NCBI GenBank assembly: GCA_003644265.1
Contig: QNBX01000154.1
Location: 1-10,429, forward strand
Direction: 5' to 3'
Length of the DNA: 10,429 bases
From: Planctomycetota bacterium
GTDB taxonomy: Bacteria; Planctomycetota; B15-G4
Part shown: piece after piece, positions 4,882 through 10,429 of the stretch
Layout: each line of letters starts with the position of its first letter
Position numbering within the stretch: the first letter of the stretch is position 1
The notes under the pieces: model-generated
Told to the model about the DNA's origin: nothing
Database searches by the model: none
Seen by the model: the letters and a program-made list of their open reading frames with translations, nothing else
Position numbers and translations under genes: made by a program

Positions 4882-7703
4882 CAGCCCACCGGGATCCGCT
4901 GGTCCATGGACGCGCGCACGCGACGGGAGAGCTCGGCCAGACCGAACGGCTTGGCCACGATGTCCACCTCGTCGGGGTCGGCCCCGCGCTGCGCCAGGGC
5001 GTCCGCCGACCAGCCCGAGATGAACAACACCGGCGTGCCCGGCCTGCTGCCTTGCAGCGCGTCCGCCAGGGCCGGCCCGGACAGACCCGGCATGACGATG
5101 TCGCTCAGCAGCAGGTCGATGGGACCGTCGTGGGCCGTCGCCAGACCCAGCGCCTCAGCGCCATCCGCGGCCAGCAAGAGCTGGTAGCCCTGATCCTCCA
5201 GAAGGCGCTTCACCAGGCGCCGCACGGCGGCGTCATCTTCGGCCACCAGGATCGTCTCGGTACCCCCGCGCGGCCGGCGACGCGTGGCGCCCCCGGCCTC
5301 CGGGAGGGGGTCCCCGCGGCGCGGCAGGTAGATGGTGAACTCGGCGCCCTGATCCGGAGCAGAGCGCACCAGCACCTCGCCCTCGCTCTCCTTGACCACC
5401 CCGAACACCGTGGCCAGGCCCAGGCCGGTGCCGCGCCCAAGCTCCTTGGTGGTGAAGAACGGGTCGAAGATCGAGGCCTGCACCTCGTCGTCCATACCCA
5501 CGCCGTCGTCGGCGACGCTGAACGTGACGTAGCGCCCGGCGTCGAGCAGGGCGGGAAGGTGCTGCTCACCCGAGAGCTCGACCTCAGCCGTGGTCAGCCG
5601 GATGGTGCCGCCGCCGGGCAGGGCGTCGGCGGCGTTGACCACCAGGTTCATGACCACCTGCTCCATGCGCGCTGCGTCCACGCACACACTGCCCAGACAC
5701 GGGTGCAGCGACAGGGTCAGCTCGTGCTCTTCGTTGAGCAGCCGCTGCAGCATGGGCGCGAGCCCGGACACGAGCGCGTTGAGATCGATCTCCTCGGGCG
5801 ACAGCTCCTGCTGGCGACTGAACACCAGCAGCTGCCGCGTGAGCCCGACCGCGCGCTCGGAGGCACGCAGGATCTGACCGGCGTCGCGCCAGGTCTGCGA
5901 TCCGGACTCGGCCTCGCGCTGCAGTTCCTCGGCGTAGCCCATGATGCCCGTGAGCAGGTTGTTGAAGTCGTGCGCCACGCCGCCGGCGAGCTGGCCCACC
6001 GCCTCCATCTTCTGCGCCTGACGCAGCTCAGCCTCCAATGCGAGGCGCTCGCGCTCGGCCTCGCGACGCCGCGACAGGTCGCGCACGGTGAGCGTGACCA
6101 GGCGCCCCTCGGCGGCCACGGTCAAGCTGGCCCGCACATCCACGGGGAAGGCGCCGCCGTCCGAGCGCCGGGCATCCGGCAACGCATCCAAGGACCAGGT
6201 GCTGCTGTCCTCGCCGCCAAGCAGCAGCTCCTCAACCGAGGCGAATGCGGGGCCCAAGGAGGAGAGCGGCTGCCCCCGCATCCTCTCCGCCGGGCGCTCG
6301 AACATGCACGCCGCCGAGCGATTGGCCGACTCGATCAGCGCCTGGCCGTCGACGGTGATGACGCCGTCCGCGACCGTGTCCAGCACCGCGCGCGTGCGCT
6401 GCTGGTTCTCTGAGAGCCGCGCCACCATGGAGTCGAGGGCCTCGGCGATGGTGGCGAACTCCTCGGGGCCATCCACCGGGAAGCGGTGCGACAGGTCGCC
6501 GCTGCTCACGCGTGCGCTGGCCTCCACCAGCGACGACACCGAGCGACGCACCAAGCGCGCCACCAGCAGCACCGGCAAGAGCGTGAGCAGCACGGCCAGA
6601 GCCAAGAAGGCTGACCAGAGCAGCTCGAAGACGGCGTGCACACCAGCCAGCACGGCGTCGTGAGACACCTCGTGCACCAAGCACCAGCCGCTGCGCGACG
6701 AGCGCTCTACGAACAACGTGCGCTGGCCGTCGCTGACCCGCGCCGAGAGCTGCCCTGGCGGCGGCGCCACCGCCGCCAGGGCCTGCAGCAGCAGCGGGTC
6801 GCCGACGTCCTGCGCCGTGACCCGGCCGCCGCCGTCGATCTGCACCCCATAGCGATCCGACAGCAGCAGGCTGCCGTCCTGCCCCAGCAGATGGCTGCTG
6901 GTGCCGTCCGAGAGCAGCCGCGAGGTCAGCCCGGCGGCCAGCGAGGTCAGCGGCAAATCGTGCCCCAGCGCGCCGGCCCAGCGCCCATCGCGGTGAAACG
7001 GAGCCACCACGCTGATCATCCAGGTGGCCGAGGTCTGATCGAAGATCGGGTCGGTCCAGCGCGGTCCCCCGTCGGCGTTGCGCTCAGGCAGCGTGAGCTG
7101 CACCCACTCGGTGTGGCTGTAGTCGAGATCGGGCAGCGCGTCGAAGACGAACTCGGGATGGCTCGGCCAGAGCAGCGCGATCCCACCGCCGGCCGGCAGC
7201 ACCCAGAGGTTGTCCCAGCCTCCGCTCGAGCCCACGCCGTAGGCATCCAGCAGACCCTTGGCGCTCAACAGCACGGCACGATCGACGGGCCCCAGCGTGC
7301 TCCGCGCGGAGACGAACGTGCCCGCCTCCAGCGTGCCGTCGAAGAGCTCGCGCCGGCTGCGCCAAGTGCCGTCGTCCCGAGCCTCCAACAGCTCGTTGAA
7401 GAGCTGGTCGGGCCCTTCCCCTCCATCGAGCCGGAGCTGGCTCAGGTCCCGGTCCAACAGCTTGGCCACGCGCGTCGCGGAGGCCTCGGCCGCCTCGAGC
7501 CGGTCATCCAGCGCCTCGGCGAGCTCGGCATGCTCCCGCGACAGCCGCGACAGCGCGTCCTCCCGGTGGACTCGCTCAAACGAGCGATGGGCCAGCCACA
7601 GACTCGGCGCCGCCACCACGACGAACACCGCCAACGTCGTCCAGAGGACGCTCGTTGAGAGTCGTCGTGTACGCCGTCGACTGGGCGCTGCGGCAGGGGT
7701 CAT
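4881..7703 (-). CDS. Hybrid sensor histidine kinase (dCache-HAMP-PAS-HisKA-HATPase-receiver)
   Basis: A membrane sensor that autophosphorylates on histidine and passes phosphate to its own receiver. In the 940-residue form: transmembrane segment 1 at about 17-37; a periplasmic region of about 315 residues with dCache features ('[10 protein letters not shown]', then '[16 protein letters not shown]'); transmembrane segment 2 at about 360-384; HAMP at about 385-430; PAS at about 435-545; a short coiled coil; HisKA with phospho-accepting His578 in [11 protein letters not shown]; HATPase with Asn690 (NLVVNAADA), DDGVGM at 732-737, FDPFFTTK at 746-753 and GRGTGLGLA at 756-764; and a receiver at 815-930 with acidic pair Asp823/824, phospho-accepting Asp868, Ser896 and Lys918. 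All key residues are present. The ATG at 7703 is chosen because it directly precedes the basic and transmembrane start, while the open frame back to 7886 would run into the divergent ligase gene. No strong Shine-Dalgarno is seen. It heads the operon with the barrel and cytochrome. No DNA-binding regulator is in the window, so its output is unknown. Confidence 0.93.
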   Translation of the reverse strand: MTPAAAPSRRRTRRLSTSVLWTTLAVFVVVAAPSLWLAHRSFERVHREDALSRLSREHAELAEALDDRLEAAEASATRVAKLLDRDLSQLRLDGGEGPDQLFNELLEARDDGTWRSRRELFDGTLEAGTFVSARSTLGPVDRAVLLSAKGLLDAYGVGSSGGWDNLWVLPAGGGIALLWPSHPEFVFDALPDLDYSHTEWVQLTLPERNADGGPRWTDPIFDQTSATWMISVVAPFHRDGRWAGALGHDLPLTSLAAGLTSRLLSDGTSSHLLGQDGSLLLSDRYGVQIDGGGRVTAQDVGDPLLLQALAAVAPPPGQLSARVSDGQRTLFVERSSRSGWCLVHEVSHDAVLAGVHAVFELLWSAFLALAVLLTLLPVLLVARLVRRSVSSLVEASARVSSGDLSHRFPVDGPEEFATIAEALDSMVARLSENQQRTRAVLDTVADGVITVDGQALIESANRSAACMFERPAERMRGQPLSSLGPAFASVEELLLGGEDSSTWSLDALPDARRSDGGAFPVDVRASLTVAAEGRLVTLTVRDLSRRREAERERLALEAELRQAQKMEAVGQLAGGVAHDFNNLLTGIMGYAEELQREAESGSQTWRDAGQILRASERAVGLTRQLLVFSRQQELSPEEIDLNALVSGLAPMLQRLLNEEHELTLSLHPCLGSVCVDAARMEQVVMNLVVNAADALPGGGTIRLTTAEVELSGEQHLPALLDAGRYVTFSVADDGVGMDDEVQASIFDPFFTTKELGRGTGLGLATVFGVVKESEGEVLVRSAPDQGAEFTIYLPRRGDPLPEAGGATRRRPRGGTETILVAEDDAAVRRLVKRLLEDQGYQLLLAADGAEALGLATAHDGPIDLLLSDIVMPGLSGPALADALQGSRPGTPVLFISGWSADALAQRGADPDEVDIVAKPFGLAELSRRVRASMDQRIPVG

Positions 7704-7830
7704 GGCCCGTCCGGAAGGAGAAGTCCGACGGCGCGCATGGTAGCAGCCGGCGGGCCGCCTTCGCTGGCTGCTGCCCGCACTCCCCACCGGCGCGGCCCCA
7801 ATCCTGAGTGACGACGCTACACTCCCGCCC
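7704..7830. promoter_or_regulatory. Divergent intergenic region between kinase operon and acyl-CoA ligase
   Basis: This 127-bp gap should hold the promoters of the kinase-barrel-cytochrome operon (minus) and the ligase (plus). On the plus strand TACACT at 7818-7823 resembles a -10 box and would start transcription almost at the ligase ATG. No matching -35 is seen. On the minus strand TACCAT (7737-7742) is a weak -10 candidate. GGAAGGAG on the plus strand at 7713-7720 looks like a Shine-Dalgarno but has no well-spaced gene start after it. Confidence 0.4.
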
Positions 7831-9567
7831 ATGCCGACCGAGCCACTGCCCACACCCACCGGGACACTCTCCGAGCTGCTGCGCACGCTTGCCGCCGAAC
7901 GCCCTCAGGCCGAGGCGCTGGCCTATCCCGGCTTCGCGTTCGGCGGCCGCGAGCTGCGACTCTCATTTGCCCAACTCGACGCGCGGGTGGACGCCCTCGC
8001 TCGCGGACTCATGGCCTGGGGCGTGCAAGCGCGAGACGCGGTGGCCCTTTGGTCCGTCAACGTCCCCGATTGGATCCCCCTGGAGTACGCCCTGGCTCGA
8101 GTGGGCGCGGTGCTGGTGACGGTGAACACGGCGCTCAGCGCCGACGAGGTGGCCTACGTCCTGCGCCAGAGTGGCGCGCGCTGGGTCCTGCACCCCACAC
8201 GCAATGGGAGCAACGAGTGCAGCTCCACCCTCGATGAGCTGCTGAGCCGCCCCGACGTGCCCCTGCCCAGGCTGGCCGGCCGCGCGTGGCTGCCCGCCGC
8301 CCCCCACGAGCGCCCCCCCGAGGGCGTGCTGACCACGGGCGTCGAGGCCGCCGCAGGCACGAGCCCAGCCCGCCCCCGAGGCCGCCTGCCGTCGCTGGAG
8401 GAGCTGGTGGACCGTGGCGGGCAGATCAGCGCCCAACTGCTCGCCTCGCGCGAGGCCGGCTGCCTCCCGGGCGACGTGGTCAACGTGCAGTACACCTCCG
8501 GCACCACGGGCCTGCCCAAGGGCGTCATGCTCAGCCACGTCAACCTGCTGAGCACCGCGGTGGCCCTGGGGCATCAACTCACGCTGCGGCCAGACGACCG
8601 CACGGTGCTGATGGTGCCTCTGTTCCACTGTTTTGGGTGCGTGGTGGCGGTGCTGGCGAGCCACGTGCGACGCGCTGCCATCTGCGCCATCCAGGCTTTT
8701 GAGCCTGCCGACGCCCTGCGCCTGATCGAAGACGAGCGCTGCACGGTGCTGTTCGGCGTGCCCACCATGTTCGCGGCCATGCTGGCGGATCCGGCGCTGA
8801 AGCAGCGCAACACGCGCACGCTGCGCACGGGCTTCGCCGCCGGCGCGCCCTGCCCCGAAGCGCTCATGCACGACATCATCACGCAGCTGCACTGCGCCGG
8901 CATGTCCGTGGCCTACGGGCTGACCGAGGCCGCGCCCGGCGTGTCAGGCAGCCGTCCGGACGACAGCGTGGAGGTGCGCTGCCAGACCATCGGCAAGCCC
9001 CTGCGCGGCGTGGACGTGCGCCTGGTGGACCTCGACACGCACAAAGACGTGCCCGAGGGTCAGACCGGCGAGCTGTGGGCGCGCGGACCCAACGTCATGC
9101 TGGGCTACCACGACGACGCGAGAGCCACCGCCAGCGCCATCGTCGAGGGCGGCTGGCTGCGCACCGGCGACCTGGCCCGCCGCCGTGAGGACCGCAACCT
9201 GGTCATCGTGGGCCGCGCCAAGGAGATCATCATCCGCGGCGGCGAGAACATCGCCCCAGCCGAGGTCGAGAGCGCCCTGCGCTCCCACCCCGACATCCTG
9301 GACGCCGCCGTGGTGGGCGTGCCCCACGAGCGCTACGGCGAGGAGGTGGCCTGCGCTGTGGTGCTGCGACAGGGCGCCACGCTCAACCCGGCCGCCTACG
9401 AGGCCCACCTGACCGGCCACCTGGCCCCGTTCAAGCAGCCGGCGCACTGGCGCGCCGTGGAGCGCTTCCCGCTCACCGGATCGGGCAAGGTGCAGCGCTA
9501 CAAGCTGGCGCAGCAGATGGCGGCGCAGCTGGGGCGAGCGGACCAGGACCAGGGCGACGACGCCTGA
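7831..9567 (+). CDS. Fatty-acyl-CoA ligase (AMP-dependent synthetase, ACSF2-like)
   Basis: A 578-residue soluble enzyme that activates a carboxylic acid, probably a medium- or long-chain fatty acid, with ATP to an acyl-adenylate and then to acyl-CoA. Motifs appear in the usual order: the phosphate-binding loop YTSGTTGLPKGVMLSH at 221-236; PLFHCFG at 263-269; LFGVPTMF at 307-314; the adenine-site motif YGLTEAAPG at 362-370; GELWARGPNVMLGYHDD at 413-429; the hinge region WLRTGDLAR with GRAKEIIIRGGENIAP at 461-476; and the catalytic lysine Lys553 in GSGKVQRYK. HCFG and RTGFAAGAPCPEALM place it near the ACSF2 branch. Residues about 123-195 are a Pro/Ala-rich stretch of little conservation. Length is normal for the family. 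It is divergent from the kinase and convergent with the glycosyltransferase, with 13 bp between stops. No Shine-Dalgarno precedes the ATG. The exact acid is not deducible. Confidence 0.95.
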   Translation: MPTEPLPTPTGTLSELLRTLAAERPQAEALAYPGFAFGGRELRLSFAQLDARVDALARGLMAWGVQARDAVALWSVNVPDWIPLEYALARVGAVLVTVNTALSADEVAYVLRQSGARWVLHPTRNGSNECSSTLDELLSRPDVPLPRLAGRAWLPAAPHERPPEGVLTTGVEAAAGTSPARPRGRLPSLEELVDRGGQISAQLLASREAGCLPGDVVNVQYTSGTTGLPKGVMLSHVNLLSTAVALGHQLTLRPDDRTVLMVPLFHCFGCVVAVLASHVRRAAICAIQAFEPADALRLIEDERCTVLFGVPTMFAAMLADPALKQRNTRTLRTGFAAGAPCPEALMHDIITQLHCAGMSVAYGLTEAAPGVSGSRPDDSVEVRCQTIGKPLRGVDVRLVDLDTHKDVPEGQTGELWARGPNVMLGYHDDARATASAIVEGGWLRTGDLARRREDRNLVIVGRAKEIIIRGGENIAPAEVESALRSHPDILDAAVVGVPHERYGEEVACAVVLRQGATLNPAAYEAHLTGHLAPFKQPAHWRAVERFPLTGSGKVQRYKLAQQMAAQLGRADQDQGDDA

Positions 9568-9580
9568 CCGCACGCCCGCC

Positions 9581-10429
9581 TCAGGCCGTCACCACGTAGT
9601 CGCGCAGCTCGGCCAGGCCGTCCTCGCGCAGGGCCTGGCGGATGTGCGCCCGTGCGCCGGCACCCGCCACGGACACCACGACCTTGCGGGGCAGCACGTT
9701 CTTGAGGTCGCCGGGCGGGATCACGAGGGCGCCGTCGATCAGCTGCCCCATGCGCCCGGGGTGCAACTCGACGATGTGGCTGGGGCGCAGGCCGTGCTCC
9801 AGCAGGGCGCGTCGCAGGGCCTTGCCCGTGTCGCCCAGGCCCCACAGCACGTACTCGTCGTGGTCCTTCAGGAACGTTTGGGCCAGGGCAGCAGCCTTGC
9901 AGCTCGTGAACGCGTCGAGGGCGTAGCGCTCGTGGGTGCGCGACAGGCGCTGGGGATCGTCGCGCCAGGCCAGCAGTCGCCGCGGCACCACGCCCAGCCG
10001 GCTGCCCGACGCGTGCAGCCGCAGCAGCAGGTCGTAGTCCTCGGGCCAGCCGCGGTCGCGATAAGGATGACGCCGCAGCACGTCGGTGCGCAGCATGAGC
10101 GTGGGGTGCGCCAGCGGACACTCGATAAAGGCCTCGCGCTGCACGTCGGCCGCGCTGGTGACGGCGTTGAGCCACGACTCGTAGCGCACCATGCCGTCGG
10201 TCAGGCCCATGCGCGGGAACAGGCGCACGTGGCAGCCCACCCCTGCCAGACCCGGGTCGCCCTCCAGCGCCGCCAGCTGCGCCGCGAGGCGCTCGCGGCG
10301 CATGAGGTCGTCGGCGTCCATGCGCGCCACGTAGCGTCCGGCGCACTCGCTCAGGCCGAGGCTGAGCGCGTCGACCACACCGCGATGGGACGCGCTCAGC
10401 AGCCGGAAGCGCGGGTCGCTGCGCGCAAA
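9581..10429 (-). CDS. Family 2 glycosyltransferase with extra C-terminal Rossmann-like domain (N-terminus cut off)
   Basis: The frame stays open to the right edge of the window, giving 282 visible residues. The true start and the N-terminal nucleotide-binding strand are missing. The GTG at 10378 is not the start, because residues before it ('DPRFRLLSASHRG') continue the fold. MDADD at visible residues 37-41 is the metal-binding DxD motif of GT-A glycosyltransferases. The 'ARMDADDLMRRERLAAQ' context and WPEDYDLLLRL at 128-138, with the likely catalytic-loop Glu130-Asp131, are typical of GT2. The enzyme should move a sugar from a nucleotide-sugar to a polysaccharide, lipid or protein acceptor; donor and acceptor cannot be told. 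Residues about 192-282 form a second domain beginning YVLWGLGDTGKALRRAL, a beta-strand with a glycine-rich turn like a Rossmann fold. The gene converges on the ligase with 13 bp between stops, leaving no room for a separate terminator. Confidence 0.9.
   Translation of the reverse strand, partial: FARSDPRFRLLSASHRGVVDALSLGLSECAGRYVARMDADDLMRRERLAAQLAALEGDPGLAGVGCHVRLFPRMGLTDGMVRYESWLNAVTSAADVQREAFIECPLAHPTLMLRTDVLRRHPYRDRGWPEDYDLLLRLHASGSRLGVVPRRLLAWRDDPQRLSRTHERYALDAFTSCKAAALAQTFLKDHDEYVLWGLGDTGKALRRALLEHGLRPSHIVELHPGRMGQLIDGALVIPPGDLKNVLPRKVVVSVAGAGARAHIRQALREDGLAELRDYVVTA

Noticed and set aside
3895..5187. 430-residue plus-strand open frame across the barrel and kinase genes
   Set aside because: It spans two unrelated genes on the other strand, is Arg-rich and lacks any motif. 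The repeat array only yields an Arg/Cys/Ser periodic peptide there.
5052..7658. Long plus-strand open frames (5052-6413, 6636-7658) opposite the kinase
   Set aside because: The minus-strand kinase has every catalytic motif in order. These frames have none and reflect high third-position GC.
7737..7811. 24-codon open frame after GGAAGGAG in the ligase-kinase gap
   Set aside because: The Shine-Dalgarno-like sequence lies 16 nt from the ATG, too far, and the peptide shows no coding signature.
7704..7886. Kinase start at 7886, adding 61 residues
   Set aside because: The extension is low-complexity Ser/Gly/Arg, would precede the natural basic-plus-transmembrane N-terminus, and would overlap the divergent ligase gene by 56 bp.
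7963..8892. 309-residue minus-strand frame inside the ligase gene
   Set aside because: It is antisense to a fully motif-supported AMP-forming ligase, with no recognisable domain of its own.
9498..10346. 282-residue minus-strand frame overlapping the glycosyltransferase
   Set aside because: It is a shifted frame of the same strand. The frame with MDADD and the Rossmann-like tail is the real one.

Overview
The window is GC-rich, with G or C at most third codon positions. It reads as a chromosomal segment of a respiratory Gram-negative bacterium. Outer-membrane, periplasmic and multihaem c-type cytochrome genes, a hybrid histidine kinase with an HDFNN H-box, and an ACSF2-like acyl-CoA ligase together suggest a member of the former Deltaproteobacteria, perhaps Myxococcota. 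That placement is inferred from gene content only. I see no mobile elements, RNA genes or CRISPR arrays.

Layout. (1) Bases 1-1421, minus strand: the first 473 residues of a large secreted cytochrome with 14 CXXCH motifs. It runs off the window and is built from two copies of one multihaem module. (2) Bases 1609-2133, plus strand: a small exported tetrahaem cytochrome of the c554 type, divergent from the first gene. (3) Bases 2195-7703, minus strand: a tight three-gene operon. Its order is a dCache-HAMP-PAS hybrid histidine kinase with a C-terminal receiver, then an outer-membrane beta-barrel protein carrying a 12-bp tandem repeat in its N-terminal linker, then a 13-haem cytochrome with an N-terminal membrane anchor. 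The kinase stop and barrel start overlap as TGATG, and the barrel and cytochrome genes overlap by 13 bp. (4) Bases 7831-9567, plus strand: a fatty-acyl-CoA ligase divergent from the kinase. (5) Bases 9581-10429, minus strand: the 3' part of a family 2 glycosyltransferase with an extra C-terminal Rossmann-like domain, cut by the window end.

How the genes may work together. The first 4.9 kb encodes at least 31 haem-binding sites plus a beta-barrel. A barrel co-translated with a dense multihaem cytochrome of about MtrA length is the arrangement expected of a porin-cytochrome conduit that carries electrons across the outer membrane. The large and the tetrahaem cytochromes would be periplasmic or outer-face partners. 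The kinase at the head of the operon could sense a periplasmic signal and tie conduit expression to it. The individual protein families are well supported. The conduit role and its regulation are inference. The ligase and glycosyltransferase look like unrelated neighbours.
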